DNA of 64,000 nucleotides, from the NCBI GenBank assembly GCA_037178625.1, contig CM074140.1:1674001-1738000 (forward strand), in the 5' to 3' direction. This document shows positions 11,359-23,019 of the stretch, piece by piece. The first letter of the stretch is position 1. Each line of letters begins with the position of its first letter. Made by a program: the position numbers and the translations under genes. A model generated the notes under the pieces. That model saw only the letters and a list, made by a program, of their open reading frames with translations, did no database searches and was not told where the DNA came from. This DNA comes from Skeletonema tropicum. Lineage: Eukaryota > Bacillariophyta > Thalassiosirophyceae > Thalassiosirales > Thalassiosiraceae.

Positions 11359-11729
11359 CTACGGGGCGGAGTGCTCTCGTTCTTCTTTGGAGCCGCAGGC
11401 TTCTATCCCAGTACTCCATGCAAAAGCAACTTTTGGCCTGCTTTCGTTCTGAGAAGTCGTAGATGTCATTTCATTGACAGTATTCTTGAGTTCTTGTTCT
11501 CCGATGTATTCAAAAACCTTCTTCAGGAGCTCTTGGACTTCGGAGGCTGTACTGACTGCCCTCGATAACAGCAGCAGCAACAGAATGTGGCATACCACAA
11601 GCAGCATTAGCATTAGGGTTGGCAGGTGGCAAGACCCCGGCATGATGATGTGGAATGAACGCAGGATGGACGCAGTGCTGCCAGCAGCAGAAGCATGAGC
11701 AGGATCAGCGAAACATTCGTTGGACTCAT
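11359..11729 (-). CDS. Candidate small secreted protein, weak
   Basis: An ATG at 11729 opens MSPTNVSLILLMLLLLAALR, a textbook signal peptide. That frame stops near 11613. A second minus-strand frame continues with AVSTASEVQELLKKVFEYIG, a plausible helical segment, to a stop at 11359. The two could be joined by an intron of about 77 bp (donor GTCTTG, acceptor ATCGAG), giving a secreted protein of about 100 residues. The donor is weak, no homologue is recognised, and this could be chance. The flanking sequence 11046-11358 shows nothing further. Confidence 0.25.
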
Positions 11730-12188
11730 TTCTTCCTTCGCAAACTTCGTGCGACGGTTAGCAAGCCGTGAAACTCGTTGTCCTCATCCTCAGCGTTTGC
11801 CTCGGCATTGGCAACTGACGTGTCATCCTTGAGCTTGGGCAGGTTCGACCTTGCTGACATGGTGAATATATTGGTTCGACGTGGTCGATTCAATGTTCGT
11901 TGGGTTTATGAAGTGAATGAGGAGGAGAGATGAGCGAGGTAAGTGTTAAAAAGATCCTCGCTTTCTCGTAACTGCTGATATGTTTGACTGATGTGACAGT
12001 TGCGAGAAAGCAGAGGAGCAACACAAAAACAAAAGCAATCTAAAGCAGATTGCTAACAATAATAATGGCTATGGCATATGGAATATATCACCCACCTGAA
12101 CCTTTGCTGCATCTGAACAATTCTGCGTAAGCATCATATCCTCTGGATAATAATATTAGTAATAATCTAAAAAGAAGCAACAATCATC

Positions 12189-15100
12189 ATGGACGCCGAC
12201 CGCAGCTCCATCGAAATCAAAGTCCTCCTCAAAAACCTCGACCCAACCAAAAACTCCATCAAACACAAAGATCGTCTCCGTCGCCTTAACAAATTTCGCA
12301 ACTTCGTCACAGCACGCCCCCCTCCTGAATTTTACGATGACGATTACGGCCTACTTCTATTGGGATCCGAAAGTCCCGCGGCCATGGAAGATGAAGATTT
12401 GGCCAATATGACATTGTATGGGATGTTACGTGCGGCTGGGTGTCCGAGTACAGATCATAAGGATTCCTTGAAGAGGAGTGCACGTCCGGCAATTTCACTG
12501 TTGAGATATCTCTGTCTGGAATTTGATCAGACTAATGCCAAGAATTTGTTTTTGGGAGAGTTGAATGGGTTTGGACAGGCGTTGTGTGCTCTCAATGTTC
12601 CGCAATTGCGCACGCTTCGATTGGATATACATATTGGTAAGGGAGACAATGAGAGTGGATCAAGAGGAGGGTCCAAAGATGATGCTTGTCATTTATGCGC
12701 GTTGATATTGGCACGGCATACTGATACCGATTATGAAACACCCAAACCGATTAATATTAAAGATGTGTTACCGGCGGGGGAGACGAGGGCAGAGTTTGAG
12801 AGTTGGTTGGCCAGTTGTCCGAGTGTGACTGCAGAGGTTAGAAGGATGATTCAGGAGAATATTTCTGCTGCAGCGGGTGGTGGTGCAAGGAAGAAGGTTG
12901 GTGCTGACGCAGTTGCTGCAGTAGCTACGAATGCAGCATCTGTCCCAGCATCATTTAATGAAAACAGTGATCACGGTGATGATGACGATGTGCTTGGGGT
13001 ATTTGGTAAAAAGTCAGTAGACCGAACGAAATCTAAGTCACTTCTTTTTGATGGTGATATGGACGGTGGGGTTGAAATTGTTGCTGGACTGGGAGGCGGA
13101 GCCAAAGCTTCTGATGGGGATGGAAAACCTACACAATGGTCTCAAACTCAGATGGCATCGGCTACGGAAAGAGCGTCCATATCCATATTTTTGGAGGAGG
13201 AGGTGAGTATATTGTTTACTTTGGAGTGGTGCTGTTTCTTACAATATGTACTGTCTTCGCTGTGACACTCATCTGCATGTTCAATCCACTCAACACAACA
13301 GCGAGAGAGGACAATTAAAGAGAAGAAGCGCTTGGAAGGACAAAAGCAACGTCTGCTTGGACGTGATCCACTTGGAATCAAAGGCTCGACGACCGATTCC
13401 AACCGTGAAGCACAAACCTTTGATTTACGCGACATCGACGCACGTCGTAGTGATTTGATTCAACAGGCCTTAAATGAAATCGAAGAAGAAATCGAGGAGG
13501 AGCTAGCACACGTTGCCGATGGCGGCGTTGATCAAGTGAACTGGCTGGAAACCCAACGTCAGGCACTTATTGCCATTGCAGAAGAGAATAAGAGCAACGG
13601 CGCATCCATCTTACCAACAGATCCTCGATTCGACCCCTTTCTTTTCTTAACGTTGGTCCATCGTAGTGCTTCTTACCAGGAATTGCAGGACAGCACATCT
13701 CGGCTCAGTCGCAAGACTGATAACCAAGTTGAAAGGCTCCAGAACTTGGTACGTGAAAATTTCGATCTATTTATCAAGTGCTCGGAGGGGATTGATATTT
13801 TTGCAGACGGCCAAGATGATGGCATTAGTGCCAATGAAGGTATGCAAAAGTTACAGAAACGCTTCCGTGCTCTTGATGGAATTGCTGAGTCCTGTTCTGA
13901 TCAAGCGAAGAAGTCATTCAAACCTCTCCTTGATAACACAAATCAGGTTCGAAAGGTACAGTCTGCCCTTTCGGTACTTCAACGTGTTGCACCGTTGTTA
14001 CAAGTGCCAAGTCTCATGAGGCAACATATCGAAAATGCTGATTTTTCCTCAGTTGTAAAGGCATATCGAAAGGTGTTGGTAATCGACAAGGATCATTGTG
14101 ATGTCGACTTGTTGAGATATGTTCGGGCTAAAGCGACTGAATCCGCCCAAGAGGCAAGGTCGGATTTGGAATTGATCCTGGCCGATGAAACTTCGTCAGC
14201 TGGTAGCTTGTTAGATGCTATTCGAGACTTGAGTGAATTGATTTCTTTGTTGGAGGGGGAAGATTCCAACGGTGAAACCAACAAACCCAAAACTGGCGAC
14301 GGGAAAACTCCTCGGGCAGGATCCACGAAACCAGGAACCTTCTCAATCGATAGGCATGTTATTTGCGTTAGAGATTATCCTCCAGCGATGGCATGCCTCT
14401 TGTTACAAATTAGCCATTTCCGGTCTCTCGTTGAAAAACACATCTCAGCTACCGAAGCTCTCATTGATCGAATCTTCCGTGGAGAAGGAGCTGACGGCTC
14501 TCCTCTCCCCGGAAGAGACAGTGCCTCGGATTTATCCTCCTTGGAGCACTCATCCTCGCAACGAAGCCGTGATAAACGTTGGAAGATTGATGTACTTGAC
14601 ACGCGTGTTGATGCAACCTCCAAGGCTGTTAATTTGGCTAAGAACTGGCTACCGCGATTGCTCCAGATAGGGCTGGCAACAGAGGAAGCAGAGAAAAGAC
14701 GAATTGCAAGGTTAAGAAGTGGTGGCAACCCTGGGAGTGAAAGTGACAAGGAAACAACAACCAGGAGTGCATTTGAGTTATTCAAAACTATTGTAGGACC
14801 GGCGTTGATGCGTCTTCATGAACACGCTGCATTTTGTGCCCTCGGAGTTAGCAATCAAGGATCTGCATACAAGATTGGGGCCACATTTGGGAGGAGCTCG
14901 GCAGAGCGTCTCAGGACAATTCTTCAAAGTCCTCTCCCTCCAACACAAACTGCCAAATGTGCATTAGAATTGGCCGTACTTGCAGAGGCAATCCAAGAAG
15001 CAAACGATGCAATGATTTCAATCAGACCTGAGACGTATAACGAGAAGGCTGGATCGAAGAAGAAGAAGAGTTACCATTCACCTTTAGAGAAGTGTTATGC

Positions 15101-16031
15101 GTTAGCCAGTGATGTTGTGGTAATGATCGAAAGGCGCGTTTGCATATATTCATTTGACGCATGCTCTCGCAAGCTCGCAGCGAATGCCAGTGGAAGTGGC
15201 ACTTTTGATGGCGCGTCATTCTTAGCATGTGTGCAAAAGCTATCAGATGATCTAACTCGTCCAGATGAATGTGCTACTGAAGTAGAGAAGGGTTGCGTCT
15301 TGGTAGTAACAAAATGCTGTGAAGGTCTCACCAACTACGTCAAAGATAGAAGTGATGCAGCACGTTTGAGAGTCGTTGCTGAATGCGCAGACGCTCTCAA
15401 CACGATCATCGGTGATGTAGTGCGAGAAGTATCGTACCTCACAAATGATCAGTCTGAGACTCTTGAGACCAGCCTATCATCTGTTGTATCCACACTCGAA
15501 GGTGAGATGTTTGATGTGTATTTGGAGAGTGTCAAGAAGAGCGTAGAATCCTGTGCAAGGCTTGGCCTTATTGATGAGGGAGAGTCAACAGCAAGGGCAA
15601 AGGCCGATGAAGTGACACCATTTCCTCCCTACCTTGCAGCATCATTCTTGTCTATTGTGCGCTGCCGAGCGCAAGTCGAACGTGCCTTGAGAGAGGCTAC
15701 CGTTCGAAATGCAGAAGGAAATGGATCCACCTACCTATTCCTTGCTCTGCAAACTGCATCTGATGGAATTGTTGAAAACATATGCCTCGAACTCAAGGCG
15801 AAGCTCACACGTATTCGCCCTACTAAGGCAGACGCATATGCGAGCCACCTTCAATTTTTGATCAACACTCTGAAGAAGTATCTTAGTGAAGAGACTTTGG
15901 CATTAGCTTCAGATACAAGACGAATGCTGCTATCAAAGGCAGGGGCGAAGCGACATGGGCCGGAGGGTCTATCAGGTCTAGAGAATTTGGAACGACTGGG
16001 AAGGGTGTACGTAATGTGCTTGAACGAGTAA
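12189..16031 (+). CDS. SEC5: Exocyst complex subunit Sec5 (EXOC2)
   Basis: Two exons, 12189-13202 and 13302-16031. The 99-bp GT-AG intron is phase 0 and joins ISIFLEEE to RERTIKEKKRLEGQ without a frame break, giving 1247 residues. The Sec5 signature is in exon 2: DPRFDPFLFLTLVHRSASYQ, then LQNLVRENFDLFIKCSEGID, matching the conserved N-terminal segment of Sec5, followed by a long helical rod. Sec5 is part of the octameric exocyst that tethers secretory vesicles to the plasma membrane. The first exon (338 residues) shows no domain I recognise; it includes a conserved-looking region near residues 70-180 and an acidic, Gly/Ala-rich tail. No TIG domain, as found in animal Sec5, was seen. Confidence 0.82.
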
Positions 16032-16508
16032 TATAAGTGTATTAAACTAAGCAGCTGGCGAAAGAGTAACTCGAGCTTGGGGTTTGGAATCTGAACCCGT
16101 CACTTCATTCAGAAGACAAAATAATTTGTAGACTTTCTAGCGGCAGTACCACTAAGACAGAGGTACTTTCTTGCGTTCTCCGGAACTTTCACTTTTCACA
16201 TCACTTTTCATCCGTTTTCTTCGAATCAAATCATCAACGACATCATCATCATTATCAGCAATAACTTGTAACCTTCTCTGCCTGCATGATAAGTAGCTCA
16301 ATGCTAAATTGTTGGTTTCTCTCCTACTTATCACCTATCAGCCTGCAACCTGCATCTGCAACAACGGAACATAATTCTTATTATCGTCAACGCTGCTCTC
16401 ACTTTCTTTGTGGCAGCCGATCGAAACAGTCACCTATTACACGAAAATTATTCTACACCACATCAGACCACATCTCATGTCATCGATATTATATCGACAT
16501 AGTTTACA
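16032..16508. other. Intergenic region between SEC5 and the SPX-MFS gene
   Basis: This stretch holds the 3' flank of SEC5 and the promoter and leader of the phosphate transporter. No repeat, RNA gene or further coding sequence was recognised. Confidence 0.5.
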
Positions 16509-18983
16509 ATGAGGTTTGGAGAAAATTTTATTTCCAACCAACATCCGCCTTGGTCGAAAAGCTACATCGACTACATCCGTCTAAAGCATCTTATTTATCC
16601 ACTTTTCGACTTGGGTTATGCCGCAGATGACAACAATGTCGCTGCCATAGAATCTCGTAACAATAATTTATCTTCACGTCGACACTTACCCGACATTCAA
16701 ACATCCAAAGAGTTTCAACAAGAACTCAACAATGAAGTACAAAAGGCATTGCTCTTCCTGTTGGGGACGCTGGGTGAAATGTCATCTGACCTCTCTGAGT
16801 TAAGTGAGGAGTTTATTACCTTGTCTGCAAGCGTTCAGCTACAATTAGATGCCAGTGACTTGTTGTTGGAGCAAATTCACGCACTGAGGATGCAATTCAT
16901 CGATCGTGTTGGGTCAAAATTACTGCTGCTATTGGAGTTTGTAGAGTTGAATGTGGAAGCCATTACCAAGATTGTCAAAAAGCACGATAAATCAGTAGCT
17001 CGTTGGGAAGCTTCCTCTGAGCATCATAATCATGGTGATGAACATTCTCGGTATCAAAGGTTGAGAAAACTTTATTTGCCAAGGTTTGCCGTACACTCCA
17101 AAAACGCCAATGTCCGATGCCTATTCTTGATAGCTGCAGATGCAGGAGATACGAATAACAACAGCAAAGAGCACAGCACTTTTGGGGGATGGAATGCAAT
17201 TCAATTTAATTTGGAAAAATCTTTGAAGCAATTATTTGATTGGGAGCGGGAGTTGCAACCAGGACAAAATCGAGCTGGAGAGGACTCGTTTGTGAATTTG
17301 ACATCCTTGCAAGATGATGATGACTTTTTACCTCTATCGAGGCATAGATCATTATCTTTCGGTTTTGACTTGACATCTTTATCAAGTCCAAGTAATAAGC
17401 AAACGCAATCATCTGAAGCTCCGTTTTTCGAGCCAATGCTTTATCGCATCCAATCCACAAGGAAGCGGTTGGGTCAAAGTACGAACCGTTATAATCGCAT
17501 GGTTTATGCGCACGAAATGCTTGGGGATACTCGTGATATTGATGACACTAATCAATCTCAAATAGAAACCAGATTTGGCTCAATTGAAAATATGACAAAG
17601 CTCCGATCGCAGTCAGTCGGAGGAGATCTTGATGTAGGTCCACCGTCGCCTATGGTATCAAACCTTTCAAAATTCTTGAACCTGGCATCTACAGCGCTTT
17701 ACATGTGCAATTACAATGTCGTCACGCCAACGTCGGGATTGTATGCCAAGCTGTTGGGCTTCGATGAGGCTCATGCCGGTTTAATTATTGGGATGACGCC
17801 TGCCGCAGTAATTGTCTCTTCATTGCTCTACTCGTGGTGGTCAAGTTATTCGTACAAAAAAGCTCTCATCTTTGCATCCTCTTGTTGTGCTATCGGCAAT
17901 CTCATCTACGCATTTGCTTTACCATGCGATAGCTTGACAATGGTTCTCGCTGGAAGACTGATGACCGGGTTTGGATCAGCAAGAACTATCAATAGACGAT
18001 ACGTAGCAGACTACTACAACCTTGAAGAGAGAACTGCTGGAATGGCTCAATTTGTCAGTGCGTCTGCTCTAGGCATGGCTGTAGGGCCTGGCTTGGCTGC
18101 ATTTTTATCTTATCTTGCTCCTGAAGGAAGGAGTCATGCTGGTAGATGGTGGACAGTAGAAACGGCACCAGGCCATGTCATGTTTTGTTTCTGGTGTCTT
18201 TATCTGGTTGCCAACATTTTATTCTTCGAAGAGCCAGATAGAGTGCAACATAATGTTGCAAAGGAAGAGAAGGCTGCAAGCTCCGATGAAAGGGCTCCAC
18301 TGAAATCACGTACTGGCGAGAAAATGGAAGTAGAGCCATGCACAAAGCCGTCTACAAGATCATTCAGCTTTGGAGGTGTTCCTGTATTAGTCTGTCTCGT
18401 ATTGCTAGTTTTACTGAAGTCAGTTCTGGAGGGATTGACTTCTTCCACTCCCACAATCAGCCGGTTTTACTTCGATTGGGACGTCAACTTGTGCGGAGCA
18501 TATTTAGCTATACTCGCGAGTTTAATGATTCCTGCCAACTATGTCGTTGCAACTGTCAGTCGGAGATTTGACGATCGAGAGATCATCCTTGCCATGCTTG
18601 TCATGATGGCGGTGGGAATAGCAGGTTTTATGACATATGATGGCTCTGACGCTAGCGAAGTAAGCTTCATTTGTTTCAGTCTGATCATTTTTATTTCCTG
18701 TAACGCGTTAGAGGGTCCAACAATGGGCCTCCTATCAAAAGTTATCCCGAAGTCACTGCGCGCTGGGATATTAAATGCAGGCTGGCTTGCCACTGAGGCG
18801 GGAACAATTGGTAGGGTTGTTGGAGACTTTTGGCTATCAGGTGCAGCTCACAAGGGCATTGATGATTTAGTGGACGCACTATTTGGTCCACTCATTGGAT
18901 TGGTCTTCGGATCAACTGTGGTTACCTTGTGGAATTACGCGCAGTTGCAGCCTCGATTCGACGACGAAGAAGATGACGACTAA
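16509..18983 (+). CDS. SPX-MFS vacuolar phosphate transporter (VPT/PHT5 type)
   Basis: Single exon, 824 residues. The N-terminus MRFGENFISNQHPPWSKSYI with IDYIRLKHLI is a canonical SPX start, and VELNVEAITKIVKKHDK carries the basic helix that binds inositol pyrophosphates in SPX domains. From about residue 395 a major facilitator domain follows, with TM segments such as GLIIGMTPAAVIVSSLLYSW and LAGRLMTGFGSARTINRRYV. A charged cytosolic loop (about 585-615) splits the two halves. Plant and diatom proteins with this order move phosphate into the vacuole when phosphate is ample, gated by inositol pyrophosphate binding to SPX. An acidic Asp/Glu tail ends the protein. The assignment is strong by architecture. 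Confidence 0.92.
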   Translation: MRFGENFISNQHPPWSKSYIDYIRLKHLIYPLFDLGYAADDNNVAAIESRNNNLSSRRHLPDIQTSKEFQQELNNEVQKALLFLLGTLGEMSSDLSELSEEFITLSASVQLQLDASDLLLEQIHALRMQFIDRVGSKLLLLLEFVELNVEAITKIVKKHDKSVARWEASSEHHNHGDEHSRYQRLRKLYLPRFAVHSKNANVRCLFLIAADAGDTNNNSKEHSTFGGWNAIQFNLEKSLKQLFDWERELQPGQNRAGEDSFVNLTSLQDDDDFLPLSRHRSLSFGFDLTSLSSPSNKQTQSSEAPFFEPMLYRIQSTRKRLGQSTNRYNRMVYAHEMLGDTRDIDDTNQSQIETRFGSIENMTKLRSQSVGGDLDVGPPSPMVSNLSKFLNLASTALYMCNYNVVTPTSGLYAKLLGFDEAHAGLIIGMTPAAVIVSSLLYSWWSSYSYKKALIFASSCCAIGNLIYAFALPCDSLTMVLAGRLMTGFGSARTINRRYVADYYNLEERTAGMAQFVSASALGMAVGPGLAAFLSYLAPEGRSHAGRWWTVETAPGHVMFCFWCLYLVANILFFEEPDRVQHNVAKEEKAASSDERAPLKSRTGEKMEVEPCTKPSTRSFSFGGVPVLVCLVLLVLLKSVLEGLTSSTPTISRFYFDWDVNLCGAYLAILASLMIPANYVVATVSRRFDDREIILAMLVMMAVGIAGFMTYDGSDASEVSFICFSLIIFISCNALEGPTMGLLSKVIPKSLRAGILNAGWLATEAGTIGRVVGDFWLSGAAHKGIDDLVDALFGPLIGLVFGSTVVTLWNYAQLQPRFDDEEDDD

Positions 18984-19026
18984 TGGAGATAACGACTTAA
19001 TATCTTGGATTTTATGTACGTATGAT

Positions 19027-20208
19027 TTACTTTCCACTCTTGCCCTTCTTCCGTGCATTCTTCTGCTTCATCATTCGGTCGTACATGACCAAACTTCCAG
19101 CGACAGCCACATTGTAAGAACCGTACTGCTCACTTTCCAATGACACTACTTCACGGCAACCACGCAGCACACTCTTCGGCACACCGTGATCTTCCGAGCC
19201 CAAGATATAAATGGCATTCCGCGGATGCTTGAATTCTGACAACGGAGTACCTCCCATTTCTATTGCCACCCAAACAGCAGCTTTGGGTGCAGCCCATTCA
19301 GAGAATGAATTCCAATCATCAAGTTCTATTAAAGGTATTCGAGCTGGAACGTTCAATGTGTCAGATGAACTCGATCTATAACGTCCTCCGATTGTGTATA
19401 ATACAGATGCACCAAGCTGATAGGCACTTCGCCACAACGTTCCTACATTTTGTTCGGTTTTGGGCGAAAGAATACCAATTCCAAAATATCCATTTATTGG
19501 GACTTTGCCACCTGGAATGGCTGCAGAAATTGCCATGAGTGCATCAGATGTGTGTTCTATTGCATCGTTTGTAGATTCTTCTTCATCTAATGACAGTTTT
19601 TCAATATCTAAAGAGTCTATTGTTTCTACTGTCTCTCTCAACTCTGGCACTTTGGGTCTTCGATACAATTTGATATCAATCCTTCGAGCAATTTTGTCTT
19701 CCTCTGGAGACGGAATATTAAATACTACAGGCTCATTATCATTACCATCGTCGCTGCTTTTTGTGAATGGATTGGTATGTCGAGGAGCAGACTCTAACGG
19801 CCTCCATCCCCCAGAACTTTCGTCAGATTCATATGCACACGCGTAAAATGTGTCAAAATCTACGCCATCTTCGCTCAATGTTTGTACAATTTGTTTTGCA
19901 GTGACAGTCTTTTGATCATCCTCATTTACGAGGTTACATAGCCGCCCTTGTCCAATAGCTCCACCTTCATACATATATCGAATTATTATTGGTTGTTCAT
20001 TGCTTGGAACTGTCACAGGAGATATCGGCATACCAGCCATCTGAGATGGTTTGTGTTGATTGGTCGCCTTTTGAAAGCTGTTTGAAGAAGACATCTTTAC
20101 GCTGCTGAGGAGCTGTCTTGAGCTTCCGATACAATTACTGCGCCAACAAATTGTTGTAGAGCTTCTTGAAGCAACAAACAGTAGGGGTGCCAACATCGTC
20201 AACATCAT
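19027..20208 (-). CDS. SpoU/TrmH-family RNA 2'-O-methyltransferase, probably organellar
   Basis: SPOUT-class methyltransferase. The C-terminal 160 residues hold the family motifs: NVGTLWRSAYQLGAS (motif 1), YILGSEDHGVPKSVL (motif 2) and GSYNVAVAGSLVMYDRMM (motif 3), which form the knotted AdoMet site. The upstream half is divergent. I chose the ATG at 20208 (393 residues), which opens MMLTMLAPLLFVASRS, a hydrophobic presequence. An ATG at 20355 is also in frame but would place the start only 46 bp from the divergent neighbour and adds a His/Arg-rich low-complexity stretch. Proteins of this family methylate ribose in tRNA or rRNA; the presequence suggests plastid or mitochondrial RNA. The target nucleotide is unknown. 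Confidence 0.8.
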   Translation of the reverse strand: MMLTMLAPLLFVASRSSTTICWRSNCIGSSRQLLSSVKMSSSNSFQKATNQHKPSQMAGMPISPVTVPSNEQPIIIRYMYEGGAIGQGRLCNLVNEDDQKTVTAKQIVQTLSEDGVDFDTFYACAYESDESSGGWRPLESAPRHTNPFTKSSDDGNDNEPVVFNIPSPEEDKIARRIDIKLYRRPKVPELRETVETIDSLDIEKLSLDEEESTNDAIEHTSDALMAISAAIPGGKVPINGYFGIGILSPKTEQNVGTLWRSAYQLGASVLYTIGGRYRSSSSDTLNVPARIPLIELDDWNSFSEWAAPKAAVWVAIEMGGTPLSEFKHPRNAIYILGSEDHGVPKSVLRGCREVVSLESEQYGSYNVAVAGSLVMYDRMMKQKNARKKGKSGK

Positions 20209-20400
20209 GGTGGTGATGTTTGTGGTTGGGTGGCGGTGGCGGTGGCGGAGGCGGAGGGCGAGGAGATCCAAAATTTGGCGCGAACGGTGACACTCGTCCA
20301 ATTTCTCATTTTTTTCTTTTTTGCTTGACCAAAGCAACCACCAAGCCAAGAGCATCACAGCATTGCTACCAAAGCCACCGACATCGACACTAACAACATC

Positions 20401-21607
20401 ATGTTCAACGAAATCACACCTCTCTCACCAGCTTCTTTGAGCTCCCTCGGCAGCCCATCAGCCAGCATCAAGCGAAAGCAGCCATCAATGGAGGTGCCGA
20501 CCGCCGCCTTCACCGGCGCCGGCACGCATGCTGCCGCTGCCACCGCTACCGATCGACCGTTGTCGGGCGGCTCTCCAATTCCCATGGGCGCAGCAGCTGG
20601 ACCAGCTGATATCTCCTCCACGAAGAAAGCAAAGACTATCACCAATTCGACGGAGCAGGCGGCATCCGAGGCCATGCTCGCCATCCGAGGCTCAGACCAC
20701 AACGCCATGATGAGCTACATTGAACGAGAGTGGGCAGTTGCTGCCGCTCGGAACGGTGGTGAAAATGTGTTTCAAGCGTACATGGCTGGAATTGAACATG
20801 GTCAACTAACTTCAAATCAGCAGCAACAGCAGCAACAGCAGCAGCCGGAGTCGCCGCTCGAGCAGCTGCAACAACCTCAGCAGCAGGAAGAGCTGCTGCC
20901 AATGCCCCTTCTACAGCCGACCGCGTCCAAGCATGCATCATTGCCTGACAATGCAGCATTGCTGCAGCAGCTTGAACAGCAGTTTGAGCAGCAGCAGCAG
21001 CAAGTGTACCAGGAGGATGAAGTGGAGGAGGAAGTCGAACAAGAGCCCAAGCCATTGACTACTGCGCAGCGAAACAAACTCGTAGCAAAAGATCTCATTG
21101 AAATGATCCACTGGGTCCAGCTTGATGACGACGAAGACGAAATCTACGATAGTTGTCCAGAAGTCGCCGAGAAGATCAACCACTTCCTTCAGTTGGATGG
21201 TGTAAATCGCAAGATCTTCTTGGAACATGCCATGGACAAGAAAGATGCGTACGTGACTCTAAAAACATTTCTCGAAGGGACCAACCAATCGCAGTGCCGC
21301 AACAAGATCTATGGCAATGCGTAGTAAGTGACCATAGTCCCTCTGTTTGCTCTTGTACTTGTACTTATAAATCTCATCTTCTCAATCGCAAACTCAATCC
21401 TTCCACAGCATCTTCTTCGAGAAGCTACGCCTTCTCGAGGGTCGAGAGAAGAGCGAGGAGAGGCTTCGAAACGAGGCGCTCTATCCGGACGGAATTTCCA
21501 CAAGCGACCCGGACGCACAAATCGGTTTGCAAGAGGAAGACGCTCAATCCGAAGTTTGTGATGAAGATAGTGAAACGGACGTGAAGTGTGATGAGTACTT
21601 TGCGTAG
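20401..21607 (+). CDS. Gln-rich protein of unknown function
   Basis: Two exons, 20401-21323 and 21409-21607, with an 85-bp GT-AG intron whose join rebuilds NAY-IFFEKLRLLEGREKSEE. The product is 373 residues. The N-terminal third is Ala/Pro/Ser-rich. Residues about 138-210 are dominated by Gln runs. A compact segment follows (TAQRNKLVAKDLIEMIHWVQ to KIYGNAYIFFEKLRLLEGRE) that may be the folded domain, and the tail is acidic. Poly-Gln tracts are common in transcription co-regulators, but I recognise no DNA-binding domain. Without the intron the first exon would end in TAG at 21322, so the splice matters. Confidence 0.7.
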
Positions 21608-21720
21608 ATTCAATTTCGACGTAGTCCTTCTTGAATTCCGTATTTTATGATGGCAACATGAACATCATAATGTATCACCCAGGAAATATATTTATGACGT
21701 AGTATAAAATGATTTAGTGA

Positions 21721-23019
21721 CTAAGCTTTCATGGTTTGCTTCAAGTATCCGACGACCAAAGGAACAACCAAATCGCCACATGCTCTCGAATCCCTTGACA
21801 ATTGATACTTATCAAAGTCCAGCACTGGTATTTTCAACCCTCGAGCCACGGGCAGCAATGGTGATAAGAAATCAACCATGGCATCATTTGTCTCTTCTGA
21901 TAGGAATGAAATGTGATTAGGTGCATCAGCCCCTGTAAAAATGAGCGAAGCTTTTGGTGGTATTGTCGGCAATTGCTGCCCCTCTACCAGCACTGACCGT
22001 ATCCTATCCTCCTCCAATTTCACATAATTATTATCACTCAACACGCTCAATGCACGATTTACCGACACTGCACCATCATTTGTAGAGCCTACAAAGAGAC
22101 ACTTCGATCCATTGCCTCTACTCGATGGAAATCCTGCCAAACAAACGCGGATCCAACTATCATCGCCACTTCTTTCTGCTGTACCAGTACCTAACGAGTG
22201 ACCAACTATACCGAATGACGGCGGTGTAACCTTCCATGTCTGTTGCAATGTCGACAGCAATTGATTTGTAATCATTTCTCGATCAATAATATTTTGTATT
22301 TCACCAGAGCGTTTGTCCATAATTTCTGCATCATAGGAGTCTGCCAAACTTTCCGGGTATTCAGGAGACAATACCAGAAAACCCTCTGATGCCAATGCTT
22401 CCGCAAGAGGATACAAATCAAATCTTGATCCTAAATAGCCGTGAGATAAGATCACTACTGGTGATGAAGGCAGTTGTTGCTGTTGCTGAATTGGTGTGAC
22501 AACACGAAGATTGCTATTTTGTGCACCTGGAACAAGTTCGAAGTTACGATTTGCAAATGATGGAATAAAATTCCAACCAGCTAGTTTTTTACCAATCTTT
22601 TGGACGGATATCCGGTGTTTGTAAGATTTTAATGATTGTAATGTTGATGTTGTCGTCGAATCCATAAGAGGAGCAGGATGCCATGCCGCTACGGGGACGT
22701 CAACTCCACTTACTGTGACGGAAAGTGGCTGATATACAATAGTGGTTTTCTCCATATTGCTTTTGCCATCTCTACTCATGGAAGCTGCTGACGACGAAGG
22801 GCCATAAGAATTGGTACCAGCTCTGGCGTCTGAAACAAACGCTGCCGAAGAAGCAGGTTGAATTGCTGAGCCAATTACCAAGAGACTCTTCGTGATGAAC
22901 GATGAGCGGGGATGTGGTTGATCGAATACCAGAGCCGACGAAGTAGGTGCGACCCATGATACAAGCAAGACCGTCAGCACAGTCGCTGCAGTTGCTCTTT
23001 GGCAGTGGAAGAGTCCCAT
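21721..23019 (-). CDS. Secretory-pathway alpha/beta hydrolase (PAF-acetylhydrolase/lipase-like)
   Basis: Single exon, 432 residues. The N-terminus MGLFHCQRATAATVLTVLLV ending near SSALVF is a signal peptide; a plastid-directed bipartite signal is possible but not clear. The alpha/beta-hydrolase core begins at VVILSHGYLGSRFDLYPLAE (oxyanion region), followed by GFLVLSPEYPES, the nucleophile elbow GHSLGTG, and a late PNHISFLSEE that supplies the likely catalytic His. An Asp is likely in the FTGADAPNH segment. Fold order resembles PAF-acetylhydrolase and dienelactone-hydrolase relatives, so an ester substrate is likely. The specific substrate cannot be told. Confidence 0.75.
   Translation of the reverse strand: MGLFHCQRATAATVLTVLLVSWVAPTSSALVFDQPHPRSSFITKSLLVIGSAIQPASSAAFVSDARAGTNSYGPSSSAASMSRDGKSNMEKTTIVYQPLSVTVSGVDVPVAAWHPAPLMDSTTTSTLQSLKSYKHRISVQKIGKKLAGWNFIPSFANRNFELVPGAQNSNLRVVTPIQQQQQLPSSPVVILSHGYLGSRFDLYPLAEALASEGFLVLSPEYPESLADSYDAEIMDKRSGEIQNIIDREMITNQLLSTLQQTWKVTPPSFGIVGHSLGTGTAERSGDDSWIRVCLAGFPSSRGNGSKCLFVGSTNDGAVSVNRALSVLSDNNYVKLEEDRIRSVLVEGQQLPTIPPKASLIFTGADAPNHISFLSEETNDAMVDFLSPLLPVARGLKIPVLDFDKYQLSRDSRACGDLVVPLVVGYLKQTMKA

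Noticed and set aside
20639..21228. Minus-strand open frames opposite the Gln-rich gene (Cys-, Leu- or Ala-rich)
   Set aside because: They are antisense readings of CAG repeats; the plus-strand frame continues cleanly through a splice junction and the antisense ones do not.
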